A DNA stretch of 64,000 bases from Nitrospira sp. LK70 (lineage in GTDB: Bacteria > Nitrospirota > Nitrospiria > Nitrospirales > Nitrospiraceae): positions 1-64,000 of the forward strand of contig PHGD01000008.1 of the NCBI GenBank assembly GCA_011090425.1, in the 5' to 3' direction. Positions within the stretch are counted from its first letter, which is position 1; every line of letters begins with the position of its first letter. A program made the position numbers and the translations under genes. The notes under the pieces were generated by a model, which saw nothing but the letters and a program-made list of their open reading frames with translations, did no database searches and was not told where the DNA came from. Shown in pieces: positions 17,233 through 26,761 of this stretch.

Positions 17233-17772
17233 TCATCCTTTTGGCAGTCGGCTGGGGCTGGTTCTCGACCGCACCCCAACCTTGATCGGTTTCATCCGTC
17301 TGCGCTTCAGGCTTCGGCGGACGGCCCGCTCCGTCCCGGTGAGGGCGCTGCCGATCGCGGCATCCGGAGATTCATCCTGCGCTTCGTACACGACGCTTGG
17401 AAGACCGCTCAGGACCACTTTGATCCGACAGACATGATCGATGCCGCCACGCGGACCGTTCACGTCCTTCACGCGAACGCTGATCCGCTCGATGGAGTTT
17501 GCAAACTTTCCGAGCTTCATGCTCAGCGTTCGCCGGATGGACGCTCGTTGCTCCTTGCTGAGATCGACTCCTAACATTCGGATGTGTGCGGGAACCAGCG
17601 GCACATCCGTCCGGCCGGACTTCCGCTTGACTGCTCTGGGGATCCAGCCGGGGAAAGACAAACGTGTAGCGTTGCGGCCCAGTTCATCGAACGTGTCGGC
17701 GTTCATCATGCCACCGAGCCGCACAAGAGATCTTTTCACGAAACGGGCACGCGGACTTCCCATATCTTCCAT
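17233..17772 (-). CDS. HPF/RaiA-like ribosome-associated protein
   Basis: A 179-residue protein. Its core, from about residue 64 to 160, has the hibernation-promoting-factor pattern: a beta-strand IRMLGVDLS, helix EQRASIRRTLSMKLGKFANS, strand ISVRVKDVNGPRGGIDHVCR, strand KVVLSGLPSVVYEAQDES and a basic helix ERAVRRSLKRRR. HPF-type proteins bind the 30S subunit and silence ribosomes in stationary phase. This one has a 60-residue N-terminal extension and a basic tail, both unusual. GGGAGGT precedes the ATG at 17772; ATG at 17763 is an alternative. It is last in the sucA-sucB-lpd-cupredoxin run. Confidence 0.7.
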   Translation of the reverse strand: MEDMGSPRARFVKRSLVRLGGMMNADTFDELGRNATRLSFPGWIPRAVKRKSGRTDVPLVPAHIRMLGVDLSKEQRASIRRTLSMKLGKFANSIERISVRVKDVNGPRGGIDHVCRIKVVLSGLPSVVYEAQDESPDAAIGSALTGTERAVRRSLKRRRMKPIKVGVRSRTSPSRLPKG

Positions 17773-17899
17773 ATCCACCTCCCTTATCCATATCCGTTCC
17801 TGACAACGGAACCCACGATAGCCCACCGAACAAACCGACTGTTCGATCAGGCGTTCGGCGTTGTCTGCCGGCCCGCTCCATCAATTGCACAGCCGGTCG

Positions 17900-18331
17900 T
17901 TACACCCCTTGTATGTTGAGGAGCAACAGCTCGCCTTTCATATTCGGATGAATCGAGCACTTGAATTCGTATCGACCCGGGCGCTTCACCGTAAAGCGGA
18001 TCACAGCGTTGGCATTGGGCTCCACAAACACTCCTCCTATTCCTCGTCCATACGTCATCACTCCACCTGCCTTGACTTCCGTCAGAATGCCTTCAAAGAG
18101 CGGCGATTCGAAGTTATGCCGCTCCCTATCTTCATTGCGAATTGTGATGACAGCGGGGACATTCAAGACCAACGGCGTCTGAGTGGCAATGAAGGTGAAG
18201 TCGTGAATCCGCACATCGATCCGTTGCTCGGTCTGAGCATCGGTCTGGGCTGCAAGACCGATTACCAAGCAACCACCGAGCACGAGTTCCCTGATCCAAC
18301 TCCGCATGTCGGCTCTCTTTTGGCTGCTCAT
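17900..18331 (-). CDS. exported cupredoxin-like copper protein
   Basis: A 143-residue protein with a signal peptide (about residues 1-33, ending near TDAQ). The mature domain is a cupredoxin beta-sandwich with a full type-1 copper ligand set: H72 (RERHNF), C125, H128 and M131 (KCSIHPNM). It probably carries electrons in the periplasm. AAGGAGGA is 5 bases before the ATG at 18331. It lies 107 bases downstream of lipoamide dehydrogenase on the same strand; whether it shares that promoter is unknown. The family is related to nitrosocyanin/plastocyanin-like domains, and the partner is not identifiable. Confidence 0.85.
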   Translation of the reverse strand: MSSQKRADMRSWIRELVLGGCLVIGLAAQTDAQTEQRIDVRIHDFTFIATQTPLVLNVPAVITIRNEDRERHNFESPLFEGILTEVKAGGVMTYGRGIGGVFVEPNANAVIRFTVKRPGRYEFKCSIHPNMKGELLLLNIQGV

Positions 18332-18438
18332 CGTTCCTCCTTCTGAGATCAATGCGCGGTCGCGTCACCAAGCGCCGGCACGAGATTGTTTGTCGGACAA
18401 GTCGTTCTAATGTATGGTCTGCACTCTGTCGGGCTTGC

Positions 18439-19881
18439 CTAGATGTGAAGCGCTCGACCCTGCAGCGCAAGCGCTGCTTCCCGGAACGCTTCGGCCAGGG
18501 TCGGATGCGCGTGGCAGGTCCTGGCGATGTCCTCGCTGCTCGCGCCGAAAGCCATTGCGGTGGTTGCCTCGGAGATCAGGTCACCGGCTCGAGGTCCGAG
18601 GATATGGACTCCAAGCAGGCGATCGGTCTTCTTGTCGGCGAGCACCTTGATACGCCCCTCGGTCTGGCCCAGAGCTCGCGCGCGGCCGCTCGCGGAAAAC
18701 GGAAAGACGCCCTTTCGGTAGTCGATCTCCGCCCTTTGGAGCTCCTCCTCCGTCTTTCCAACCGACGCGATCTCAGGTTGCGTATAGACCACGCTGGGGA
18801 TCGTCTCATACTGCACATGACCATAACCACCTGCGAGCGTCTCCACACAGGCGATGCCTTCTTCCGACGCCTTGTGGGCGAGCATTGGACCGCGGATGAC
18901 ATCGCCGATGGCGTAGATGCCGGTTGCGCTCGTGGCGAAGTGCTTGTCCACGGAGATACGGCCATGCTCGTCAGGCATGATGCCGACGGTCTCCAGTCCC
19001 AGGTTCGCCGTCATCGGGGTTCGTCCCACGGCCACCAATAGGCGGTTACAGCTGATGGGCTCGGCTCCTTCGCATTCTACGATGCAGTGATCGCCCTCAA
19101 CTCGCGCACCCGTCACGCGGCTGCCGAGACGAAAGTTGAGGCCTTGCCGTTCGAACATCCGTTTCGCCTCGGCGGCAATCTCCAGGTCCATCCCTGAAAG
19201 AATGCGGTCCAGATACTCGACGACCGTGACCTTGGCACCGAGCCGACGCCACACGGACCCGAGCTCGAGACCGATGTATCCGGCGCCAATGATCACGAGA
19301 TGGTCCGGCACATCGGGATAGCTGAGCGCCTCGGTACTCGTGGCGATGCGATCGCCATCGAGCCTGACTCCAGGCAGGGTTGCCGCCGTGCTACCGGTCG
19401 CGATCAGAATCCATCGGGCCTTCAGAGCCACCGTTTCCTTGCCGGTCTCGACGACGACCGACCCTGGTCCAGAAATACGCCCGTGTCCGAGATACCGAAC
19501 GATCTTGTGCTTCCGGAAGAGGCTGTCGACGCCTTTCGTGAGACGGTCCACAATTTCATTTTTTCGGCCCAGCATGGTCGCAAGATCGAGTGTTACGTCC
19601 ACAAATTGAATGCCGTGTGCCTGGAGGCCACTGGTCTCACCAGTAGAACCACGGCGAGTCGGGACAGGCCGTTCCGCGAGTTTGGCAGCGGCGAAGAGAT
19701 CGCTCGATTCGAGAAGCGCCTTGCTCGGGATACATCCCACACGGAGACAGGTGCCGCCGAGCGCCGGTTCTCGCTCTACGCAGGCCACGTTCATCCCGAG
19801 TTGCGCAGCCCGGATGGCGGCGATGTAGCCTCCGGGACCGGCGCCGATGATGATCAAATCATGCTCGCGCTGAGCAGCCAT
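18439..19881 (-). CDS. lpdA: dihydrolipoyl dehydrogenase (E3)
   Basis: Reoxidises dihydrolipoyl groups of the 2-oxoglutarate dehydrogenase E2 with NAD+. The 480-residue flavoprotein has FAD-binding GAGPGGY (13-19), redox-active CLRVGCIPSK (C45 and C50), a second nucleotide loop GAGYIGLELG, IYAIGDVI, and the C-terminal active-site HAHPTLAEA that supplies the catalytic His from the other subunit. Length is standard. It is 25 bases after the E2 gene, completing the sucA-sucB-lpd operon. It might also serve other lipoyl complexes, since no second copy is in this window. Confidence 0.96.
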   Translation of the reverse strand: MAAQREHDLIIIGAGPGGYIAAIRAAQLGMNVACVEREPALGGTCLRVGCIPSKALLESSDLFAAAKLAERPVPTRRGSTGETSGLQAHGIQFVDVTLDLATMLGRKNEIVDRLTKGVDSLFRKHKIVRYLGHGRISGPGSVVVETGKETVALKARWILIATGSTAATLPGVRLDGDRIATSTEALSYPDVPDHLVIIGAGYIGLELGSVWRRLGAKVTVVEYLDRILSGMDLEIAAEAKRMFERQGLNFRLGSRVTGARVEGDHCIVECEGAEPISCNRLLVAVGRTPMTANLGLETVGIMPDEHGRISVDKHFATSATGIYAIGDVIRGPMLAHKASEEGIACVETLAGGYGHVQYETIPSVVYTQPEIASVGKTEEELQRAEIDYRKGVFPFSASGRARALGQTEGRIKVLADKKTDRLLGVHILGPRAGDLISEATTAMAFGASSEDIARTCHAHPTLAEAFREAALALQGRALHI

Positions 19882-19906
19882 CTGATAGCTTTCCCTTAAC
19901 CTTCCT

Positions 19907-21154
19907 CTAAATCTCTAAAAGGATGCGGGCCGGCTCTTCGATACAGGCCTTGATGTGTTTGAGAAACGTCACAGCCTCGCGACCGTCCACGATCCGGTGA
20001 TCATACGTGAGGGCGACGTACATCATGGGCCGGAGCACGACCTGCCCGTCCCGAGCCACAGGGCGATCCTGAATCACATGCAGCCCTAGAATGCCGCTCT
20101 GAGGCGGATTAACGATCGGGGTCGAGAGCAGCGAGCCGTACACTCCGCCGTTCGAAATCGTGAAGGTGCCCCCCTGCAACTCCTCCAGCGTGAGCCGGTT
20201 GGCCTGTGCACGTCGAGCGAAATCGGCGATAGCGTTCTCGATTTCAGCAAAGCTCAGACGCTCGGCGTTCCGCAACACCGGCACAACCAAGCCGCGCCCG
20301 CTTCCGATCGCGATCGCAATATCGTAATAGTGACGATACAGGATCTCCGTACCTCGAATCTCGGCGTTCAGCTCCGAGACCAGCTTGAGCGATTCGATCA
20401 CTGCTTTCACGAAAAAGGACATGAGGCCAAGCTTCACCGCGTAACGCTGTTGGAAGCTTTCTTGAAGGTCTTGCCTCAAGGCCGTCACTGCCGTCATGTC
20501 GATCTCGTTGAACGTCGTGAGCAGGGCGGCAGTCTGTTGGGCCTGTACAAGCCGCTCGGCGACGCGGCGCCGGAGCATGCTCATGGGTACCGCTTCTTCG
20601 TCGCGGCTGCCCAACAGCCGGCGCGGCACGGACCTAGGTGGTGCAGCCTCTTCTTCGGAATCTGTCTCGACCGCGGAAGCCGGTTCCGTTTGAGACGGAC
20701 GCTCTTCCAGGCGGCGGAGGACGTCTTCTTTGAGCATTCTGCCGCCGGGCCCGGTCGGCGTCGGTTCCTCGACGCCAAGCCGGTGCTCGTTCAAGAGCCG
20801 GCGCGCGGAGGGCATCACTCGCGTCGGATCGGGTGTCGAGACCGGAGGCTTGGAAGGCGCGGCGCTCGCAGCTGTCTTTCCCGACGCCACGGGGGCTGCC
20901 GTCTCTTTCGGAACCGTTGCCTCATCCAAATACGCGATCACTTCGCCGACATGGGCCATCTCACCCTTCTTCTTGAGCACCTTGACAAGGACGCCCGACA
21001 CGGGCGCGGGCAAGTCGAGTGAGGTCTTCTCCGTCTCGAGCGAGACGATCGGCTCATCTTGGCGGACGGTCTCACCCGGTGATTTCAACCACTCGTCGAT
21101 CTGGACCTCCGTAATCGATTCCCCGATCGTCGGAATTTTCAGTTCAATGGACAT
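19907..21154 (-). CDS. sucB: 2-oxoglutarate dehydrogenase E2 (dihydrolipoyl succinyltransferase)
   Basis: Transfers succinyl from E1 to CoA. The 415-residue protein has one N-terminal lipoyl domain ([13 protein letters not shown]; lipoyl Lys K43 in LETEKTSLD), a Pro/Ala/Ser linker, a peripheral-subunit binding domain ([16 protein letters not shown]), a second linker rich in Glu and Ser, and the catalytic core. The active site DHRIVDG (385-391) contains the catalytic His. The first ATG in this reading is at 21154, inside the last codons of E1; the two genes overlap by 11 bases, which suggests translational coupling. A longer frame to 21202 lacks a sensible N-terminus. Confidence 0.95.
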   Translation of the reverse strand: MSIELKIPTIGESITEVQIDEWLKSPGETVRQDEPIVSLETEKTSLDLPAPVSGVLVKVLKKKGEMAHVGEVIAYLDEATVPKETAAPVASGKTAASAAPSKPPVSTPDPTRVMPSARRLLNEHRLGVEEPTPTGPGGRMLKEDVLRRLEERPSQTEPASAVETDSEEEAAPPRSVPRRLLGSRDEEAVPMSMLRRRVAERLVQAQQTAALLTTFNEIDMTAVTALRQDLQESFQQRYAVKLGLMSFFVKAVIESLKLVSELNAEIRGTEILYRHYYDIAIAIGSGRGLVVPVLRNAERLSFAEIENAIADFARRAQANRLTLEELQGGTFTISNGGVYGSLLSTPIVNPPQSGILGLHVIQDRPVARDGQVVLRPMMYVALTYDHRIVDGREAVTFLKHIKACIEEPARILLEI

Positions 21155-23954
21155 CGAATGCCGCCTTGAGCAGCTTCTGCTGCTCGATCTTGTGGAGATC
21201 ATGCCATCCAGTCGCTGGGCTGGCCGAAGCAGGCCGGCACACTGCCGAGAAGGGCCAGGTTCCCATCAGCCTGTCGCCGAATCGTGCAAACAAATACCGC
21301 CACGCTCCCATGTTCGCTGGTTCCTCCTGAACCCAGACCACCCGCGCCTTCGATGGATAGGACATTAGGCCCCTATGCAATTCCGCATCTTGTAAGGGAT
21401 AGAGCTGCTCCAATCTCAGGATCGCGACATCGTCGCGCTTGAGCTCATCCCGCAACCCCACCAGGTCATAATAGACTTTCCCGCTGCAGAGCAAGACGCG
21501 CTCGACCAACTCCGGCCTGACCGTCCTGTCGAAGAGGATTTGCCTGAAACGACCTTGTTCGAGGTCCTCGAACGTAGAGATGGCTTGCGGGTGACGAAGC
21601 AGGCTCTTCGGCGTCATCACAATCAGCGGTTTTCGCCATCGGCGCAGCACCTGGCGTCTGAGCACATGAAAGTATTGGGCCGGTGTTGTCGGGTTGACAA
21701 CTTGGAGATTGTCGTTGACGGCAAGCTCCAGAAAACGCTCCAGGCGCGCACTCGAATGCTCCGGTCCCTGCCCTTCAAACCCATGGGGAAGGAGAAGCAC
21801 GAGCCCGCTCAGTCGGCGCCACTTCTCTTCGGCGCTGACAAGGAACTGGTCTATGATGACCTGGGCCGCATTGACAAAGTCTCCAAATTGGCCCTCCCAA
21901 AGGACCAACCCGTCTGGACAGTCCAGGCTGTACCCGTATTCGAAGCCCAGTACACCGGCCTCGGAGAGGGGACTGTTGTAAATCTCCACCGGCGCCTGGT
22001 CCGGCGCGAGATGTTGAAGCGGCACATACCTCCGCCCATCCTCGGTATCGTGCAGGATGGCGTGCCGCTGACTAAAGGTTCCGCGAGGCGTGTCCTGTCC
22101 CGAAACACGGACCCGGTGGCCTTCCACAGCTAGGGTAGCGAAGGCCAGCGCCTCGCCGGCAGACCAGTCAAGAGGACGTGTGCCGGTTGCCATTTCGCGT
22201 CGGCGCTGCAGCCACTGGGTGATCTTCGCATGGGGATGAAACCCCTCAGGCAATCGAGTGAACGTTTCCATCAGCGTGACCAGCCTGCCTCGTTCGACCC
22301 CGGTGCCGACCTCTTCGTCATCTCCGTCGAGTCCTCCATGGTACCCCGCCCATATTCCGGTCGACTTTTCTCGCAACGGAATGTAGGTATGACTCCGAGC
22401 CTCGGTAAGATCCCGCTCAAGCTCACGCCGACGCTCCAGCGCGATCCGATCCGCCTCGTCACGATCTACCTCGCCGAGGCGCAAGAGATGTCCCAGATAG
22501 TATTCACGGAGAGGTCGGCGCTTGTCGATGACTCCATACATGAGCGGCTGCGTAAAGGCGGGCTCGTCCCCTTCGTTGTGGCCACGCCGTCGAAAACAGT
22601 ACATATCTATCACAACGTCGCTGTGAAAGGTCCGCCGGAAATCCATCGCGAGCCGCACGACTCGGGTGACGGCTTCGGAGTCTTCCCCGTTGACGTGGAA
22701 AATCGGGATCTGAAGCATCTTGGCCACGTCCGTCGCGTAAAACGACGACCGTCCCTCTCTCGGAGGCGTCGTGAAACCGATCTGGTTGTTGACCACGACA
22801 TGCAGCGTTCCGCCCGTGCGGTACCCTTCAAGCCGACTCAGATTGAGCGACTCCTGCACGACACCCTCTCCGGCGAAGGACGCATCTCCATGGATCAGAA
22901 GCGCCGTGCGACGCGCGCGCGTCTGGTCGCCGGCCCGGTCTTGTTTCGCGCGCAGGCGTCCAAGTGCGACCGGATTGACGAATTCCAGGTGGCTTGGGTT
23001 GAAGCAGAGGGACAGGTGCACCGTTCGTCCTGATGCCGTAACCCAGTCTCTGCTGTGGCCCAGGTGGTACTTGACGTCGCCGCGCCCATCCCGAAGAGGG
23101 TCGGTCACGTTCTCGAATTCATGGAAAATCTCACGCGGTCGCTTCCCGACAATATTCGCCAGGACGTTGAGTCTGCCCCGGTGGGCCATCGCCAACACGA
23201 TCTCTTCCACACCATGCTCGCCCGCGGTCTCGATCGCCAGGTCGAGCAACGGGATCAAGCTTTCCGCCCCCTCGAGTGAGAAGCTCTTGGCGCCGGGATA
23301 CTTCTGCTGGATGAACTCTTCAAAGATGACTGCATCGGTCAGCCGGGTGAGGATACGGATCTGCTCCTGCCGCTTGAGGCCTGCATGGTTCTCCGGCCTC
23401 TCCATCCGTTCTCGGACCCACACCCGCCGCTTCGGATCGTCGATATGCATGAACTGCGAGCCGATCGATCCGCAATAGGCGGCACGCAGGCGATCCAGGA
23501 TCTCACGCAGGGTCAGGAAATCCGCTCCTGCAGTTCCATGCGTGTAGAATCGCCCGTCCAAGTCGTGCTCCGTGAACCCATGGAACGCAGGATCCAGCTC
23601 GGGATGAACCGGACGCGGCAGCTCCAGCGGGTCGATGGCGGCAGCCATGTGCCCCCGAACTAAGTACGCGTGCACGAGCTGGGAGACACGAGCTTGTTGC
23701 CCGACGATGGTGTCTCGCGCGAGTTGACTGGTGTCTGTTTCTGAAACACGACCGCGTTCGGGGTCGAAGAGAGATTTCGGCGGACGAGAGGGGCCGCGCC
23801 GCAGAACCATGAGGCGATCGCCATCGTTCCCCACATCCTTAAAATAGTCCCGCCACTCCGGCGAGACCGAGGCAGGATCCCGCAGGAACTCGACGTACAG
23901 ATCCTCCACGAAAGGGAGATTGCTGAGAAGGGGTAGTGGAATTCGCTGGTTCAT
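21144..23954 (-). CDS. sucA: 2-oxoglutarate dehydrogenase E1
   Basis: Thiamine diphosphate-dependent decarboxylase of the 2-oxoglutarate dehydrogenase complex (TCA cycle). The 936-residue length and domain order are standard. The N-terminal segment has [20 protein letters not shown], the ThDP domain has [12 protein letters not shown] and [12 protein letters not shown], then [17 protein letters not shown] and the ThDP/Mg motif around [11 protein letters not shown], followed by the transketolase pyrimidine domain ([33 protein letters not shown]) and the C-terminal [15 protein letters not shown] -10-like TATAAT lies 42 bases upstream. In Nitrospira-type autotrophs that fix carbon by the reductive TCA cycle, an E1-E2-E3 complex would serve the oxidative direction. 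Confidence 0.97.
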   Translation of the reverse strand: MNQRIPLPLLSNLPFVEDLYVEFLRDPASVSPEWRDYFKDVGNDGDRLMVLRRGPSRPPKSLFDPERGRVSETDTSQLARDTIVGQQARVSQLVHAYLVRGHMAAAIDPLELPRPVHPELDPAFHGFTEHDLDGRFYTHGTAGADFLTLREILDRLRAAYCGSIGSQFMHIDDPKRRVWVRERMERPENHAGLKRQEQIRILTRLTDAVIFEEFIQQKYPGAKSFSLEGAESLIPLLDLAIETAGEHGVEEIVLAMAHRGRLNVLANIVGKRPREIFHEFENVTDPLRDGRGDVKYHLGHSRDWVTASGRTVHLSLCFNPSHLEFVNPVALGRLRAKQDRAGDQTRARRTALLIHGDASFAGEGVVQESLNLSRLEGYRTGGTLHVVVNNQIGFTTPPREGRSSFYATDVAKMLQIPIFHVNGEDSEAVTRVVRLAMDFRRTFHSDVVIDMYCFRRRGHNEGDEPAFTQPLMYGVIDKRRPLREYYLGHLLRLGEVDRDEADRIALERRRELERDLTEARSHTYIPLREKSTGIWAGYHGGLDGDDEEVGTGVERGRLVTLMETFTRLPEGFHPHAKITQWLQRRREMATGTRPLDWSAGEALAFATLAVEGHRVRVSGQDTPRGTFSQRHAILHDTEDGRRYVPLQHLAPDQAPVEIYNSPLSEAGVLGFEYGYSLDCPDGLVLWEGQFGDFVNAAQVIIDQFLVSAEEKWRRLSGLVLLLPHGFEGQGPEHSSARLERFLELAVNDNLQVVNPTTPAQYFHVLRRQVLRRWRKPLIVMTPKSLLRHPQAISTFEDLEQGRFRQILFDRTVRPELVERVLLCSGKVYYDLVGLRDELKRDDVAILRLEQLYPLQDAELHRGLMSYPSKARVVWVQEEPANMGAWRYLFARFGDRLMGTWPFSAVCRPASASPATGWHDLHKIEQQKLLKAAFDVH

Positions 23955-23995
23955 GGATATGTGAAATTCGTGCAGCTCGACCCTACTGCTTCCTT

Positions 23996-24024
23996 ATTAT
24001 ACTTACATCTGGCCGCCATGGAAG
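23996..24024 (-). promoter_or_regulatory. candidate sucA promoter
   Basis: On the minus strand a perfect TATAAT (23996-24001) lies 42 bases before the sucA ATG. The hexamer 17 bases upstream is CTTCCA (24019-24024), only three of six matches to the -35 consensus. A sigma-70-type promoter with a good -10 and weak -35 is the reading; an activator may be needed. Confidence 0.4.
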
Positions 24025-24090
24025 CCCCAAGCTGATCTTTGAGAGACAAGAAACCCCGATGTCTTAGCACAATCTGCCGAGCGGTCCTCT

Positions 24091-24903
24091 TCACGGCAAC
24101 ATAGCAAATACCTTGGGCACGTTGTCGAACATCAGAATGACAGCGATTCCTATGGTAAGGGCGGCGAACACCTTGGCTGTGATTTCAGCGGAGATCCATC
24201 GTCCCACTGTTGCCCCTAGACCGATCCCCATGGCGCTACCCAGCACCAACGTGGCCAGCAACCCACCATGGATCCCTCCAAACTGGAGGTGACCGGCTAT
24301 CCCTCCGATGGAAGTGAACGCAATGATCAGCAGCGAGGTCCCGACCGAGGCCCTCATGGGAAACGCAAGGATCAGCGAGAGCGCCGGCACAATCACGAAC
24401 CCGCCGCCCACGCCGAAGAACCCGGACAACAGGCCGACGATCAGCCCAATGGAGCCGACCTTTAGGAAACATGAGGGAGGAAAAGTATCAGCACAGTCAA
24501 GAGTCCCACGCCCCTCCGCGGACTCGGAACGACTGTGTCGCCACATGTGGATGGCCATCACCATCATCAGCAGGCTGAACAAGACCAAGATGACTTCAGA
24601 TCGGACCAATTGTTGGCCCTGCGCCCCAAACCATGCTCCGACCGCACCAGTCGGACTGAACACGAGCGCCGTTCTGACCTTCACATCGCCCGTCAGGAAG
24701 TATCCTACGAGACTGAGCGCAGCCGACAGTCCGACCAAGATCAATGAGATCGCGGTCGCTTCGTGCAGGTCGAGGTTCAGCACGTAGAACAGGAGCGGAA
24801 TCGCCAACAGCGAACCGCCGGCCCCGGTCAGGCCGAGCGACAGACCGACTATCGCCCCTGAGAGCAGTGCGAGCCCTGTTTGTTCATCACCGAGGATGCT
24901 CAC
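24091..24903 (-). CDS. TauE/SafE-family sulfite/anion exporter
   Basis: A 270-residue integral membrane protein with about eight hydrophobic helices in two homologous halves: LLSGAIVGLSLGLTGAGGSL near the start and IGLIVGLLSGFFGVGGGFVI in the middle. The GLTGAGGS / GFFGVGGG repeats are the TauE/SafE (DUF81) signature. Family members export sulfite, sulfoacetate or related anions. The start is GTG at 24903; AGGAGG sits only one base before it, an unusually short spacing, yet no better start is present. It is 15 bases after the MBL-rhodanese gene, so a joint sulfur role is likely. Confidence 0.88.
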   Translation of the reverse strand: MSILGDEQTGLALLSGAIVGLSLGLTGAGGSLLAIPLLFYVLNLDLHEATAISLILVGLSAALSLVGYFLTGDVKVRTALVFSPTGAVGAWFGAQGQQLVRSEVILVLFSLLMMVMAIHMWRHSRSESAEGRGTLDCADTFPPSCFLKVGSIGLIVGLLSGFFGVGGGFVIVPALSLILAFPMRASVGTSLLIIAFTSIGGIAGHLQFGGIHGGLLATLVLGSAMGIGLGATVGRWISAEITAKVFAALTIGIAVILMFDNVPKVFAMLP

Positions 24904-24918
24904 GCCTCCTGATGTCGC

Positions 24919-26004
24919 TCACTGGCTCGCCGTGGGGTAGCCGGCCTGCTTCCAGGCTGTCATGCCGCCAACCATCACATGCACCTTGGGAAAGCCGGCT
25001 TGCATCAGAACCTGTGCCGCCGTATGGGCTCGTCCGCCGCTCTTGCAAACCGTGACGATCTCCCGAGCTTGGATGCCCTCCAATTCGCCAAGCCGGCGCG
25101 CCAATTCGGTCACCGGAATATTGATGATCCCTTCAATATGTCGCAGCTCCCCGGTCAATTCCTCTGGGTCCCTCACATCCAGCAACAGCGGAGGATTGTC
25201 GCCTTCCAACGCCCGCTTGACTTGATCAGGCGGAATCCCGGCAACCAACTGGTCGTTCGCGCCCTGGCCGAGGGTTCCTTTGACCTCGCAGGCAGGAACA
25301 TCCACCGGAATCCAGGCAGCCCTGGGATCGCGGGCGCAGGCGTAGTTCGCTTTGAGCACATCTTTCATCCACTCGGCCGGGCCGAGCTTCAACCCTTCCA
25401 GATAGTCGCGGTAGGCCTGCTTGCTCCTCGGTTGCAAGTTCGGATTGCGCTGCTTCTGCTGCTTGAGGGTGGAGGGTTGACGATTCCGGTACTCATGGGC
25501 CGGATACACCATGAGATGATCGGGTAGTCCGAGAATCCGTTGCAGACTGTCCCAATGTTCGCCCGCGTCGCCTCCTGGAAGGTCAGTGCGGCCGGCACCG
25601 GCATCGTCAAGAAATAGGACATCGCCGGTGAGTACAAGGTCCGGGAGGATCAGGGTCACGCTATCCCTGGTGTGGCCGGGCGTGAACAGGACTTTCACAG
25701 GCATATTGCCAAGACGGCATTCGAATCCGTCGGGCAGGTGAAAGGTCACACAGCGCGCCGGGGCATTCGTATGCATAGTGTACTCGCACCCGAGCTGATC
25801 CTTGAGCGTTGCCCCGCCCGAGATATGGTCGGCATGGGTATGGGTGTCAATGACCTGCGTGAGGGTCAGTTTTTGCTGCTCAATCGTCTTGAGATAGTCC
25901 TGCACCTGTTCCAGCACCGGGTCGACAAGAAACGCCTCCCTGCTCTTTTCATCGGCGATCAGATAGGTCCGGCAGGAGCCAGGATTGAGCTGTGTGAAAA
26001 TCAT
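24919..26004 (-). CDS. MBL-fold persulfide dioxygenase-like protein fused to rhodanese
   Basis: A 361-residue fusion. Residues 1-240 are a metallo-beta-lactamase domain of the glyoxalase-II/persulfide dioxygenase (ETHE1) type with THTHADH (ligands H55, H57, D59, H60), TPGHT and later His/Asp ligands (TGDVLFLDDAG and YPAHEY). The C-terminal 100 residues are a rhodanese domain with active-site Cys near residue 320 (VCKSGGRA). ETHE1-type enzymes oxidise glutathione persulfide to sulfite; the rhodanese would pass sulfane sulfur. The adjacent TauE/SafE exporter could remove sulfite. The start is preceded by AAAGGA; a frame extension to 26073 overlaps the SOD gene and is unlikely. Confidence 0.88.
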   Translation of the reverse strand: MIFTQLNPGSCRTYLIADEKSREAFLVDPVLEQVQDYLKTIEQQKLTLTQVIDTHTHADHISGGATLKDQLGCEYTMHTNAPARCVTFHLPDGFECRLGNMPVKVLFTPGHTRDSVTLILPDLVLTGDVLFLDDAGAGRTDLPGGDAGEHWDSLQRILGLPDHLMVYPAHEYRNRQPSTLKQQKQRNPNLQPRSKQAYRDYLEGLKLGPAEWMKDVLKANYACARDPRAAWIPVDVPACEVKGTLGQGANDQLVAGIPPDQVKRALEGDNPPLLLDVRDPEELTGELRHIEGIINIPVTELARRLGELEGIQAREIVTVCKSGGRAHTAAQVLMQAGFPKVHVMVGGMTAWKQAGYPTASQ

Positions 26005-26038
26005 ACGGTCCTTTCTGCTCGACTTGCGAGGAGGTGAG

Positions 26039-26680
26039 CTATGTGAGTGGTGCTCCAGAATAGAGTGCCGCACCTCTCTTCAAACGTTCTTCCGCAGCTC
26101 TCCAGTCCACGTTTGAAAAAAAAGCGTCGATGTACTTGCCTCGATCGGAGGGCTTGTAATCGAGGATGAAGGCATGCTCCCACACATCCATCACCAGCAC
26201 TGGAACAAAGCCGGCCACGTTGCCGATCTCGTGCAGGCTGACCCAGTGGTTCGACAGCCGGCCGTTCATCGGATTCTGAAAGCAAATGGCCCAGCCGACC
26301 CCGCGCATCTTCCCGACACTGGCGAAGTCAGCCTTCCAGGTATCATAGCTTCCGAAGCTGGATACCGCTGCCTCTACGAATGCGGCGTTTCGCTCGGGAT
26401 CGCCGGACCCGTGCTTTGTCATGTTATCGAAGTAATATTCATGCAGCACCATGCCGTTGTACTCGAACCCGAATCGGCGTTTGAGTTCCGAATAGGCCGG
26501 CATCTCTTCTTGGTCCACTTTCCCATCCTTCAGGAACTCCATGATACGTTCAGTCAGCCGGTTGGTCTCTTTGACGTAGCCTTCATACAGTTTGAAATGG
26601 GTCTCCAGTGTTCGATCGGAGATGCCATTGAGTCCGCTGAGATCGAACTGTCTCGCGCGATACTGTTCCCCTGGTAACAT
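26039..26680 (-). CDS. Fe/Mn-type superoxide dismutase
   Basis: A 213-residue SOD. The four metal ligands are visible: H28 (LETHFKLYEGYV), H80 (MVLHEYYF), D165 and H169 (MDVWEHAFILDY). It dismutates superoxide to oxygen and hydrogen peroxide. The sequence departs from classical SodA/SodB (no HHxxHxxxYV, and LHEYYF replaces the usual NHxxFF), so metal choice cannot be assigned. GGAGG lies before the ATG. No signal peptide is seen, so it is cytosolic. It sits in a run of stress and redox genes, upstream of the MBL-rhodanese gene. Confidence 0.88.
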   Translation of the reverse strand: MLPGEQYRARQFDLSGLNGISDRTLETHFKLYEGYVKETNRLTERIMEFLKDGKVDQEEMPAYSELKRRFGFEYNGMVLHEYYFDNMTKHGSGDPERNAAFVEAAVSSFGSYDTWKADFASVGKMRGVGWAICFQNPMNGRLSNHWVSLHEIGNVAGFVPVLVMDVWEHAFILDYKPSDRGKYIDAFFSNVDWRAAEERLKRGAALYSGAPLT

Positions 26681-26761
26681 ATCTGTCTCCTCCTTGGTAA
26701 GACTCCATTTCGACGCGCATCAACGTCTTCGAGAGCCCTCGCGCCCAGTCCACCTGCGCTG

